Origin: a virus
Strand: one strand, 5' to 3'
Length of the DNA stretch: 41,599 nucleotides
Virus record (IMG/VR): IMGVR_UViG_3300008262_003020
Location: 1-41,599 of that record
Part shown: positions 7,227 through 14,289 of the stretch, piece by piece
Position numbering within the stretch: the first letter of the stretch is position 1
How the letters are laid out: every line of letters begins with the position of its first letter
Position numbers and translations under genes: made by a program
The notes under the pieces: model-generated
The model's database searches: none
What the model saw: the letters and a program-made list of their open reading frames with translations, nothing else
Told to the model about the DNA's origin: nothing

Positions 7227-8548
7227 ACTGTAATACCTCTTGATCTAATTCCGCCTTTGCTTTTTATTTTACCTAATTCTTCTAAAGCATGACGTATTTG
7301 TTCCATGTTCATTTTCAATTCTTCAAATTGGCGTGCCATTAGTTGCCACTCACCGGGACTGGCATTTTCTGCACGAGCAGCAAGATCTTTTAATTGACCA
7401 GCAGCACGTAGCATACGATATTTTAATTTTGCTGGATTGGCCTTGTCGTGCCCGTAGATCATTGGATCCATTGGATCAGAAGGATCCATTTCTAAAGGAG
7501 CTTCTGAAACACTTTCATTGCGTCTTTTAGCTAATTCTTTTTTAGCATCTTCTTTATCAACCATCGGTCTTGGGTGTTCACCTGCTGCAACTTTTTGCAG
7601 ATACGATGTACTAAAATTACTTAGGTCGGGAGAACTCTTAGCAGGAGTTTTATCTAAATAGTCGTTGTCTTTGGGTTTTACACGTTCCAGATTAAAATCG
7701 TAATATTTTATACCTTTAGATTTTAAAAACTTTTCAAGAGCTTCCGAAGCTTCCCTTGGAGACTTATATGTTGTTCCTAAATTAATATCTTTGGATATTT
7801 CTTTACCGTCAACTTTAAACGTAACGTGTGCAACAATATCTGGAAGAAAGTCTTCACCTGAACTTTGAGCGTAAGCCCCACCGCCACCTAGTGCAGCGGC
7901 ACCTGCTAATGCAGCACCTGCAATTTTACTTTTCCATCCTTCTTCTATATCTTCGTTGATGCCCATACCTTTGCGAACTGCACTAAACAAAGGCTTGGCC
8001 AACTCGCCTGCTCCTGTGGCTTCTTGAAATGCTGCAAAGTCATTGTTAGCAGCAGCCAACCTTGCTCCGCTGGCACTAACTCCTGCTACACCTTCAGCAC
8101 CATCTTCACGGTCTCCGCTGCTGGCAAAATCAATTACGTCAAACTTATAAAAGCCATGTGCCTTGCCTTCAACGCCGTTGTATTGTGTGAGAAGGCTTTT
8201 CATATCTTCTAGGCGATCTGATCCTGCTACAAAGGTAACTGCGTTGTAACCCTGCTCATGTAGGTAGCTGGCAACCTTGCCGATGGTGTTTAATCCTGCA
8301 TTCTCTACTACATCTTTGGCATACTGGGGGAACATTTCCTTAATGAATTTGATCTTAGTTCCGTAGTCTAGGGGATTTTTCTTTTTGTCTTGGCTTTGGC
8401 TAACAAAAATTTTCATTTCGCCGCCCTGGCTTTTCATAGTATCTAATACTTGTTTGTGACCAATGGTAGGAGGATTCATTCTGCCGAAACAGAATGTCAC
8501 GAGGTCGGATATAGACTTTGAACACCTGTGGATTACCTCGGTGTTCAC
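7223..8548 (-). CDS. Nucleotidyltransferase-domain protein with shuffled C-terminal modules, 5' end disrupted
   Basis: 441 residues if read from the GTG at 8548. Residues 16-165 form an HxGH-family nucleotidyltransferase domain: LVTFCFGRMNPPTIGH near 16-31 (PPTIGH active-site motif), FVAGSDR near 106-112 and GVSASGAR near 155-162 (the ISSTxxR-type loop). Later come an Ala/Gly-rich hydrophobic segment ending GGAYAQ (about 215-232), a small beta domain (HVTFKVDGKEIS), an LSNFSTSYLQK module, and a helical C-terminus starting YGHDKANPAKLKYRMLRAAG. The first 15 residues are the out-of-frame reading of the preceding gene and there is no Shine-Dalgarno, so the true N-terminus appears lost at a junction near 8490-8510. 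Substrate unknown; annotated relatives are called cytidylyltransferases. Confidence 0.75.
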   Translation of the reverse strand: MNTEVIHRCSKSISDLVTFCFGRMNPPTIGHKQVLDTMKSQGGEMKIFVSQSQDKKKNPLDYGTKIKFIKEMFPQYAKDVVENAGLNTIGKVASYLHEQGYNAVTFVAGSDRLEDMKSLLTQYNGVEGKAHGFYKFDVIDFASSGDREDGAEGVAGVSASGARLAAANNDFAAFQEATGAGELAKPLFSAVRKGMGINEDIEEGWKSKIAGAALAGAAALGGGGAYAQSSGEDFLPDIVAHVTFKVDGKEISKDINLGTTYKSPREASEALEKFLKSKGIKYYDFNLERVKPKDNDYLDKTPAKSSPDLSNFSTSYLQKVAAGEHPRPMVDKEDAKKELAKRRNESVSEAPLEMDPSDPMDPMIYGHDKANPAKLKYRMLRAAGQLKDLAARAENASPGEWQLMARQFEELKMNMEQIRHALEELGKIKSKGGIRSRGITV

Positions 8549-8693
8549 GATGACGTTTCACAGCAGGAAAGAAATACTGATCTAACATTTTTGAATCGTT
8601 GTCGATGAAAAATTTTAAATCGTCTAAGTAATCAATTTCTTGTTGATCGTCTTTAGGTGCGCCAATAGGCGAAAACATTTCTCTTAACAGCAT
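8400..8693 (-). CDS. Conserved T4-like phage protein, C-terminus replaced by a frameshifted junction
   Basis: 97 residues from the ATG at 8693, which overlaps the TAA of the 414-residue gene (TAATG) and has AGGAG 6 bases upstream. Residues 1-64 (MLLREMFSPIGAPKDDQQ, then DYLDDLKFFIDNDSKMLDQY, ending FKVYIRP) look like a genuine compact helical protein that I recall from other marine T4-like phages, where it continues well past this point. After YIRP the reading turns into an out-of-frame copy of the nucleotidyltransferase start (RDILFRQNES), so the last 33 residues are probably not native. Function unknown. Confidence 0.65.
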   Translation of the reverse strand: MLLREMFSPIGAPKDDQQEIDYLDDLKFFIDNDSKMLDQYFFPAVKRHREHRGNPQVFKVYIRPRDILFRQNESSYHWSQTSIRYYEKPGRRNENFC

Positions 8694-9937
8694 TACCAGC
8701 TCCTGCAAGACCAATATCTGGCTTTCCAACGAGGTCCTGGGTTTTTACAATTATGTCTAGCACGGAATGATTTTCTACGTGCAGGATTGCTTTTCTTAAT
8801 ACGCATCTTCTTGTCGCCAAAGTTTACCTTGACAATATTGCCGTTGGGCTTGCGTACATATACTTTGGATTTTTTAACATCACCGGCCATTTTCTTGCCT
8901 AACGGAACTTCACGACCTTGATACTTGGCTTCATCTACATCATCTTCTGCCACACCTTGCGATCTATAAACTCCGTCTACATTCTGTTTTGGTGTGCCAC
9001 CAGTGGCCTGTACAACAGCAGTTAATAAATCGTTGAATTTTAATTTAGGATTAATTAATGCATTAGGAACAATAGTTTCGTCGCCATGTACTAGATCAAC
9101 ATCATCAAAGTAAAGTGGAGCATTTTTTTCTAATCCCGCTTCTTTACGTAGCCAGTTTGTGAGTTTCTTTTGGTCACCATTTTTTTCGTACCATTTAGCA
9201 ACATTATAACCGTGTGCTGAGCCTTCCGTCACACCTTCTTCGTACTTCTGTGCTTTCATGTAATCACGAGCTGTGTCAATGTAGTCTACAGCTTTGGTGA
9301 TCTTACTCTGTACCCATTCTGGAAGATTGTCATCTGCTTGTAGAATGCTGTACAATTCTTCCGCGGCGCTGTCTATAGTACGTAGATCATCCTTGGCCAT
9401 GTCGCCTTCACGATCATACTCTCCGTAGTTTACAGGCGCATCTGGATTTTCTGGACCGTGGTCCTCCATTTTAACGCAGTTGTCTACGGTCTTGCCGCCT
9501 TTCTGTTTGGTGCCCATGCGCTTGTAACCTTTCCAACAGGCTTTGCCATCGACACCTTTTTGTTTGTCTTCTACTAATTCACCCTCTAAAAACTCTAAAC
9601 CTTCATTGGTCAGCATATCTAGTGCAGTGTCGTCTAATTCGATTACAATACCATCTTCTAGAATGTCTACAATTTCTGTGGCGATTTCGTGATCTTCGCT
9701 AAAGCTAATGCCAAATGCATCGCCTATCTGGAATGATTCTGAAAATCCTTTGGCTTTGGCTTCTTTTTCGAGATCAGCTTTGCGTTGTATAATTGCTTGG
9801 GAAATTTCTGGATCTTCTGAAGCAACAGGATCCATTTGTAAGTTCTGAAGGGCCTTACGTTTGGCCTGAAGATCTTCAGGATTTTTTAATTCTGTTTCGC
9901 TTACAATAGCGTCTAACTTAGATAACAGGTCTCTCAT
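8693..9937 (-). CDS. Modular phage protein with a C-terminal FRARHNC...WSC domain
   Basis: 414 residues. The N-terminus (MRDLLSKLDAIVSETELK) is amphipathic, and IVSE might be a prohead-protease-like site. Residues 66-125 are acidic, beta-rich and may form a small folded domain. Near 130-156 lies ACWKGYKRMGTKQKGG followed by DNCVKM, a paired-Cys module seen in several phage proteins. The last 85 residues (from KYQGREVPLGKKM) form a basic domain with VYVRKPNGNIVKVNFGD, then FRARHNC and ARYWSCRSW, close to what I recall as DUF5872. This domain may bind metal through its Cys and His residues. A late motif and GAGGAA precede the ATG. Function unknown; a virion or head-internal role is inferred from context. 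Confidence 0.75.
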   Translation of the reverse strand: MRDLLSKLDAIVSETELKNPEDLQAKRKALQNLQMDPVASEDPEISQAIIQRKADLEKEAKAKGFSESFQIGDAFGISFSEDHEIATEIVDILEDGIVIELDDTALDMLTNEGLEFLEGELVEDKQKGVDGKACWKGYKRMGTKQKGGKTVDNCVKMEDHGPENPDAPVNYGEYDREGDMAKDDLRTIDSAAEELYSILQADDNLPEWVQSKITKAVDYIDTARDYMKAQKYEEGVTEGSAHGYNVAKWYEKNGDQKKLTNWLRKEAGLEKNAPLYFDDVDLVHGDETIVPNALINPKLKFNDLLTAVVQATGGTPKQNVDGVYRSQGVAEDDVDEAKYQGREVPLGKKMAGDVKKSKVYVRKPNGNIVKVNFGDKKMRIKKSNPARRKSFRARHNCKNPGPRWKARYWSCRSW

Positions 9938-9961
9938 AGTATTCCTCGGGAGGTCATACTA

Positions 9962-9969
9962 TATTTATC
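9962..9969 (-). promoter_or_regulatory. Late-type promoter motif GATAAATA
   Basis: Minus-strand GATAAATA, 24 bases upstream of the 414-residue gene's ATG, with GAGGAA between. This has the ideal geometry of a T4-type late promoter plus ribosome-binding site. Confidence 0.65.
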
Positions 9970-9981
9970 GTCTGAAACAGT

Positions 9982-10347
9982 TTAGTGATTATATCGGATT
10001 TCGGTGATTGTGCCCTGCTCTAGCTGATATGCTATGCGGATGAACACAAATTTGCCGGTGAATGTGCAGGCAGCGTTGGAAGTAACAGGAGTACTGTCTA
10101 TAGCAGTCAACACAGTGTCTGAGCTGTCGAGAACTACGTCAACCCAGTCATTGATACCGGGATTTAGGTCTAGAGTGGCCTGTACTTTGATGCTGCCTTT
10201 GAAATTATTCAGCTCAAAGGTCATGGTATGAACACCATTACCGTTCTTATAGTAGCCTGCACCTATGTGTTTTTCACCGTATTGCCACGTAGAAGGCTGA
10301 CTGTCGTCGGTGATATTTGACAATAATACTGTAGTTTCTCTGCTCAT
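9982..10347 (-). CDS. Putative virion structural protein, beta-rich
   Basis: 121 residues from the ATG at 10347; a TTG one codon earlier is also in frame. The chain is almost wholly predicted beta strand: TTVLLSNITDDSQPSTWQYG, then GVHTMTFELNNFKGSIKVQ, and a C-terminal strand pair FVFIRIAYQLEQGTITEIRY. The layout matches a family I recall of structural proteins in marine T4-like phages, where a jelly-roll-like domain binds the outside of the particle. There is no Shine-Dalgarno, and a TAAATA element ends four bases before the ATG, so the mRNA may be leaderless. It follows the clp gene stop directly. Confidence 0.65.
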   Translation of the reverse strand: MSRETTVLLSNITDDSQPSTWQYGEKHIGAGYYKNGNGVHTMTFELNNFKGSIKVQATLDLNPGINDWVDVVLDSSDTVLTAIDSTPVTSNAACTFTGKFVFIRIAYQLEQGTITEIRYNH

Positions 10348-10350
10348 CAA

Positions 10351-12021
10351 CTATTTATCGCATACTACAAAGTTATACACCCTGCCTACGACCTCTGCAC
10401 TGCGCAATTTCAGCATTAACAGCATGGATTCGTCTTCAACTAATATGTATCTACGATCCCAATTCCAGTCAGTGGTTAAAAACCATTTTTCAATAGCAGC
10501 TGTACACGTAACTTTAGGCTGTTGTAATTTCAACCAGTTTAGATATTTCTGCTTGCCTTCACGATCTTTAGACATTTTATGAGGTAATAGATACACACGA
10601 TACTGATATCTGCCTTTAGGTAACTTATCTACAGTAATGGAGTTCTGCGAATCTTTGAGAATTTCTGCATTCGCTACACTGGGTTGGAATCGATGTACTA
10701 ATTCTAATTGACACCGTACAGATAACGTTTCATAAAAATCTGCGTCATTGGTATAGATGTCTAATCGACTGCGTTCGACTCTAAGAGCATACGTGTCTTT
10801 GTCGTATGCCGCTAAAAAATCACAGAGATTAATGATGGCATCTTTGTTAGCCACAGCTTTGCGGTAACTGACATAATATATAGAGTCGTCTTCCTTGTAA
10901 TTGTTTAAAATTTCCGGAATGTCTTCTACAGCATATGTTCGCAACATCACACAGCCGTCTAATGACAAGCTGACTTTGTACAACCATTTACCGTAGAACT
11001 TACGATTCGTTAGTTTGGTCTTCTGCACAGTGAAGTCCAGTTTATCATCGACGATGTCGACGGTTACTCTGCCGCCATTTACTAGGTCGCCAAACAGAAC
11101 TCTACGACTTAGTGGAGATTTAATTTCGTTGTCTATGATCCTAGCCAACGGTCTCGCTCCCATCTTTTTGTCATAGCCTCGATCGGCTAACCAGCGTGTG
11201 GCCTTGGCATTAACTACAATCTCTATGCCTTTGTCTTTGAGTTGGCTGTTGAGATCAGCCACAAACTTCTTAACGATCTGGATAACAGTATCGCCGCTGA
11301 GTTTCGAGAACTTGATTACAGCATCTAATCTGTTACGGAATTCTGGACTGAAATGCTTCTTAATAGCTTTGTCATCCTCTCCATCTCGTTCTAACTCACC
11401 GAACCCGATAGTGTTAAGTTCGTTGTCTGCGGCTCCGAGGTTGCTGGTCATAATCAAAATAGTATTGCGACCATCTGCTACTTTACCGTTTGAACCAGTG
11501 ACAAAACCATTATCCATAAACGCCAACAAGATATTACTTACATCTGGATGTGCTTTTTCAATTTCGTCTAACAGCAATATGCTGTTGGGATTTTCCTGAA
11601 GCTTGGTAATCAACATACCGGCATTGTCTTCATAGCCTACATAGCCCGGAGGAGCACCGATCAGTCTTGCGACTGAATGCTTTTCCTGATACTCGCCCAT
11701 GTCGAACCGAACCAGCTGCATGCCCATCTTATCTGCTAATTGTTTGGCAGTTTCTGTTTTGCCGCAGCCAGTAGGTCCGAGGAATAGAAATGAGCCGATA
11801 GGCTTATTGGGACTCTTCATGCCTGCTTGCGATACAAATACTTTGTCCAATAGTGTTTCCACTGCTTGGTCTTGACCGTAAACTACACCTTTCATTTGTG
11901 TGTCGAGGTCAGCAAGGTTCTTGGATTCTTTCTGAGCTACTGTTTCCAATGGCATGTTGATCATCTTACTCAGCTCGTATGTGACCTGTTCTATATCGAC
12001 AATCTGTGCTACACCTTCCAT
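10351..12021 (-). CDS. clpA: Clp-type AAA+ unfoldase, second ATPase module fused to a phage-specific domain
   Basis: 556 residues from the ATG at 12021; the frame is open slightly further upstream. Residues 1-335 are a complete ClpA/ClpB-type D2 module: VVYGQDQAVE linker, Walker A GPTGCGKT (82-89), pore loop GYVG (126-129), Walker B LLLDEIE (149-155), sensor-1 TSNLG (192-196) and the C-terminal small domain with GARPL (288-292). Residues 335-556 are unrelated to Clp proteins. I recall this segment (KFYGKWLYKVSLSLDG, then YQYRVYLLPHK and WFLTTDWNWDRRY) as a free-standing protein in related phages, so this looks like an in-frame fusion. The first half of the protein is in another frame (12009-12959), and part of module D1 is missing between them. 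Confidence 0.8.
   Translation of the reverse strand: MEGVAQIVDIEQVTYELSKMINMPLETVAQKESKNLADLDTQMKGVVYGQDQAVETLLDKVFVSQAGMKSPNKPIGSFLFLGPTGCGKTETAKQLADKMGMQLVRFDMGEYQEKHSVARLIGAPPGYVGYEDNAGMLITKLQENPNSILLLDEIEKAHPDVSNILLAFMDNGFVTGSNGKVADGRNTILIMTSNLGAADNELNTIGFGELERDGEDDKAIKKHFSPEFRNRLDAVIKFSKLSGDTVIQIVKKFVADLNSQLKDKGIEIVVNAKATRWLADRGYDKKMGARPLARIIDNEIKSPLSRRVLFGDLVNGGRVTVDIVDDKLDFTVQKTKLTNRKFYGKWLYKVSLSLDGCVMLRTYAVEDIPEILNNYKEDDSIYYVSYRKAVANKDAIINLCDFLAAYDKDTYALRVERSRLDIYTNDADFYETLSVRCQLELVHRFQPSVANAEILKDSQNSITVDKLPKGRYQYRVYLLPHKMSKDREGKQKYLNWLKLQQPKVTCTAAIEKWFLTTDWNWDRRYILVEDESMLLMLKLRSAEVVGRVYNFVVCDK
10352..10359 (-). promoter_or_regulatory. Late-type promoter motif GATAAATA abutting a start codon
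   Basis: Minus-strand GATAAATA overlaps the clp stop codon and ends four bases before the ATG at 10347. If active it would start transcription at or just inside the ATG, so a leaderless message or chance occurrence must be considered. Confidence 0.4.
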
Positions 12022-12959
12022 GCCTTCATCGTCTTTGAGTTTGTATCTTGCACATTAGCCATGTCGTTGGAACTGCCGTTGGCAGCACCTGCACCATTCA
12101 TCATATGTGCTTCATCTATGAATAGAATAATCTTGCCTTTCTTTTCTAACGCAGCCAATACAGCTTTGACTCGTTCTTCAAAGTCACCACGATACTTAGA
12201 TCCTGCAAGTAGAGCACTGATATCTAAGGTGTAGACTTGATGGTCTTTGATAAATTTAGGAACCTTGCCCTCGTGGATCTTACGAGCAATGCCTTCTGCA
12301 ATAGCAGTCTTACCAACACCTGGATCACCTACCATTAATACATTGGCTTTGTTTCTACGTGCTAATACCAGTTGTATTTTTTCTATTTCGTCATCACGCC
12401 CAATCACTGGATCAAGTTTTCTCTGTTTAGCCTTGAGACTGAGATTGGTACAGAATTGATTCAGTATGCGATCTATCTGGGTGGTGTTGACTATGCGTGT
12501 TTCTACTTCTGCGTCTTCGGCGATTTGTACATTTTCTTGGAAATATTTTACAAATTTTTCTTTGGTTACTCCAGCTTTGGTAAGAAAGTAGTAACCGAAA
12601 CTGTTTTTCTCTGACAGCACACTGATAATGATATCTGCGATTTCCATACGCTGTCTACCACTAAACAGCACCTGTGTAAAGCAGCGATTTAACACTCGCT
12701 CAACACTGTTGGTCTTTTTAGGCTTGGCATTAGCATTGGTGGTTTTAATATCATTGAGATTGTTTTTTAAATAGTGTTCGATATTTGTTTTGACAAATTT
12801 AGCATCGGCACCGAAACTTTCTAACAGTTTATAAGAATCTTCGTCCTCCATGATACCATATATGATATGTTCAATGGTTATGTATTCATGGTTGAGAGTC
12901 TTTGCCATCTCAATGGATTTTTCAAAGATTTCTTGTAGACTCTTGCTGGGTTCAATCAT
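12009..12959 (-). CDS. clpA: Clp-type AAA+ unfoldase, N-domain and truncated first ATPase module
   Basis: 316 residues. Residues 1-145 are a Clp N-domain (double helical repeat, HEYITIEHIIYGIME). D1 then begins: VIGRDDEIEKIQLVLARRNK, Walker A GDPGVGKT (211-218), pore-loop region SKYRGDF (254-260) and Walker B ILFIDEAH (278-285). At about residue 302 (DMAN) the frame departs into 14 unrelated residues and stops. The rest of D1, including sensor 1 and the arginine finger, is absent, and the second module resumes in another frame at about 12050. In a functional protein ClpA unfolds substrates for ClpP. The start overlaps the dnaJ stop (TAATG), so a chaperone/unfoldase operon is clear. Broken or misassembled; the fragment itself is unmistakable. 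Confidence 0.8.
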   Translation of the reverse strand: MIEPSKSLQEIFEKSIEMAKTLNHEYITIEHIIYGIMEDEDSYKLLESFGADAKFVKTNIEHYLKNNLNDIKTTNANAKPKKTNSVERVLNRCFTQVLFSGRQRMEIADIIISVLSEKNSFGYYFLTKAGVTKEKFVKYFQENVQIAEDAEVETRIVNTTQIDRILNQFCTNLSLKAKQRKLDPVIGRDDEIEKIQLVLARRNKANVLMVGDPGVGKTAIAEGIARKIHEGKVPKFIKDHQVYTLDISALLAGSKYRGDFEERVKAVLAALEKKGKIILFIDEAHMMNGAGAANGSSNDMANVQDTNSKTMKAWKV

Positions 12960-13798
12960 TAGATATTTCCTTGTTTAATCTGTTGTATTAGGTTGATTTG
13001 TTCAGGCTGTAGGAGCTTTGGTATTGATACTTTTATTCGTATTAACATATTACCTCGCTGCCGTGTACGCATGTTAGGCAGACCTTCGCCTTTGCAACTG
13101 AGCACTGTGTCTGGTTGTGTACCAGGCGGCAATTTTATGGATAGTGTCTTGTTGTCTAAAGTCTGAATATCGATGCTGGCTCCTAGCAGGGCATCCCACA
13201 CACTGACTTCTCGATCTATGATCAGTGATGTGCCTTCACGTCGATATCTAGAGTGTTCTCTAACTACAATGTTCACTAACAAATCCCCTGGCTTAAGACC
13301 GGGGATTGAATCGTCGCCCATACCTTCGTATCTAATCTGTTGTCCGTGTTCTATGCCCGGCGGGATCTGAATGTTGATCATTTTATTTTTGCCGGGTATT
13401 GACACCTCAGCAGTGAAATCTCTGCCGCTGAGCACATCTTCTAAGGTAATTTCTACATTGATGTTCAATGATCTATTTCTTCGCTGAGGCTGTCGACCAA
13501 ACCCACCGAATCCAAAATTACCGAAAATGTCATTCATATTACCTGTGTTGAAATGAAACTCAAACGGGCTTTGTCCAAAGCCTCCTGCACCTGGTTGTGC
13601 GTTCGGGTCTCCACCGAGGTCTATAATTTGTTTTTTCTGCGGATCACTAAGGTACTCGTATGCCTGTGATATTTCTTTGAATTTCTTTTCATCACCACCT
13701 CGATCTGGATGGTACTTCATAGCCATGCTTCGATATGCTTTTTTTATTTCAGCGTCACTGGCGTTTCTTTGTAATCCTAAGGTTGCGTAATAGTCCAT
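12959..13798 (-). CDS. dnaJ: DnaJ/CbpA-type co-chaperone (Hsp40)
   Basis: 279 residues. The J-domain (1-65) starts directly with MDYYATLGL and has the invariant HPD at 30-32. A Gly/Phe-rich linker follows (about 69-110, FNTGNMNDIFGNFGFGGFG), then two beta-sandwich substrate-binding domains (about 115-265) with VNVEITLEDVLSG-type and LPPGTQPDTVL signatures. There is no CxxCxGxG zinc region, so it is the CbpA/type II form. It stimulates the host DnaK ATPase. It is coupled to the clp unfoldase by TAATG overlap. A sigma70-type promoter inside the preceding terminator puts the predicted transcription start on the A of the ATG, and there is no Shine-Dalgarno. Confidence 0.93.
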   Translation of the reverse strand: MDYYATLGLQRNASDAEIKKAYRSMAMKYHPDRGGDEKKFKEISQAYEYLSDPQKKQIIDLGGDPNAQPGAGGFGQSPFEFHFNTGNMNDIFGNFGFGGFGRQPQRRNRSLNINVEITLEDVLSGRDFTAEVSIPGKNKMINIQIPPGIEHGQQIRYEGMGDDSIPGLKPGDLLVNIVVREHSRYRREGTSLIIDREVSVWDALLGASIDIQTLDNKTLSIKLPPGTQPDTVLSCKGEGLPNMRTRQRGNMLIRIKVSIPKLLQPEQINLIQQIKQGNI

Positions 13799-13804
13799 GT
13801 ATGT

Positions 13805-13833
13805 AGTATATGATAAAAAAAGGACTGTGTCAA
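13805..13833 (-). promoter_or_regulatory. Sigma70-type promoter of dnaJ-clp inside a terminator hairpin
   Basis: Minus-strand TTGACA (13828-13833, a perfect consensus -35), a 17-base spacer and TATACT (13805-13810). The -35 box occupies the loop of the terminator hairpin and the T-run fills much of the spacer, the same plan as at dsbA. Seven bases separate the -10 box from the dnaJ ATG, so the expected start point is the ATG itself. Confidence 0.75.
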
Positions 13834-13845
13834 GCAGTCCTTTTA
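13814..13845. terminator. Bidirectional Rho-independent terminator between the lysis-region genes and dnaJ
   Basis: AAAAGGACTG (13818-13827) pairs perfectly with CAGTCCTTTT (13835-13844) over a 7-base loop, flanked by A- and T-runs. On the minus strand it ends the unit coming from the lysis genes and 13869-14093. Confidence 0.85.
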
Positions 13846-13868
13846 TTTAATTAGAAATTTACTGAGCT

Positions 13869-14093
13869 TTATTTTTTCTTTTCAGGAACTGCTGTGCCTT
13901 CGTGTTTTTCACGCACTTTGACTTCTTTGCAGTTTTGTTTCGGTTTCTTAGTCTTTGGATCCATTACAGGCTTACCGTCTTTGCCCTGTTGGTCCACACA
14001 GACTTTTTTAGTTTTTGGTTTAGTGTCTTCGGCTGCATACGAAGGGAATGCCATTCCTAATGCAAGTCCTGCTACAAAAATAATAGTTTTCAT
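13869..14093 (-). CDS. Small secreted Lys-rich protein with signal peptide
   Basis: 74 residues. Residues 1-20 (MKTIIFVAGLALGMAFPSYA) are a classic Sec signal peptide with cleavage after SYA or AA. The mature part is short, highly charged and Lys/Pro-rich (KPKTKKVCVDQQGKDGKPV), with two cysteines that could form one disulphide in the periplasm. It has AAGGA before the ATG. It lies at the downstream end of the lysis cluster and is followed by a strong terminator. Function unknown; a periplasmic role during lysis is only a guess from position. Confidence 0.75.
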   Translation of the reverse strand: MKTIIFVAGLALGMAFPSYAAEDTKPKTKKVCVDQQGKDGKPVMDPKTKKPKQNCKEVKVREKHEGTAVPEKKK

Positions 14094-14102
14094 AATGTTT
14101 CC

Positions 14103-14153
14103 TTATCTTGGATGTGTGTGTCCACACTTACCGCATTGATCTTGTTCGTTCAT
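14103..14153 (-). CDS. Micropeptide with a CxxCxH knuckle (16 residues)
   Basis: The peptide MNEQDQCGKCGHTHPR has a start preceded by AAGGAG at ideal distance, and its stop is followed at once by the ribosome-binding site of the next gene. The Cys-x-x-Cys-x-His-x-His pattern is a plausible metal-binding knuckle. It is too short for a homology argument, so support comes from the ribosome-binding site, tight spacing in the operon and composition. Confidence 0.45.
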   Translation of the reverse strand: MNEQDQCGKCGHTHPR

Positions 14154-14154
14154 A

Positions 14155-14277
14155 TTATGCTCCTTTCTTAGCTAACATAGCCTGAATCTTTTCTTGAATT
14201 GCCTTAGCCCAGAAAGGCTGTGGAAAATTCCATCCTACAAATGCTCCTACTGCTATCCATAATAATGTATCTAACAT
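14155..14277 (-). CDS. Small single-pass membrane protein in the lysis cluster
   Basis: 40 residues starting MLDTLLWIAVGAFVGWNF, then PQPFWAKAIQEKIQ and a basic end (LAKKGA). Residues 3-18 form one hydrophobic segment followed by an amphipathic helix. A strong AAGGAG lies 8 bases before the ATG. It sits directly after the holin gene. It could be a small holin-associated protein or antiholin; nothing in the sequence proves this. Confidence 0.6.
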   Translation of the reverse strand: MLDTLLWIAVGAFVGWNFPQPFWAKAIQEKIQAMLAKKGA

Positions 14278-14289
14278 GTCCCGCTCCTT

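Noticed and set aside
8400-8548. Programmed ribosomal frameshifting as the explanation of all five interrupted genes
   Set aside because: In clp, phoH and the radical SAM gene conserved sequence is missing, not just out of frame, and frameshifting cannot restore it. It remains only a minor possibility at the nucleotidyltransferase overlap.
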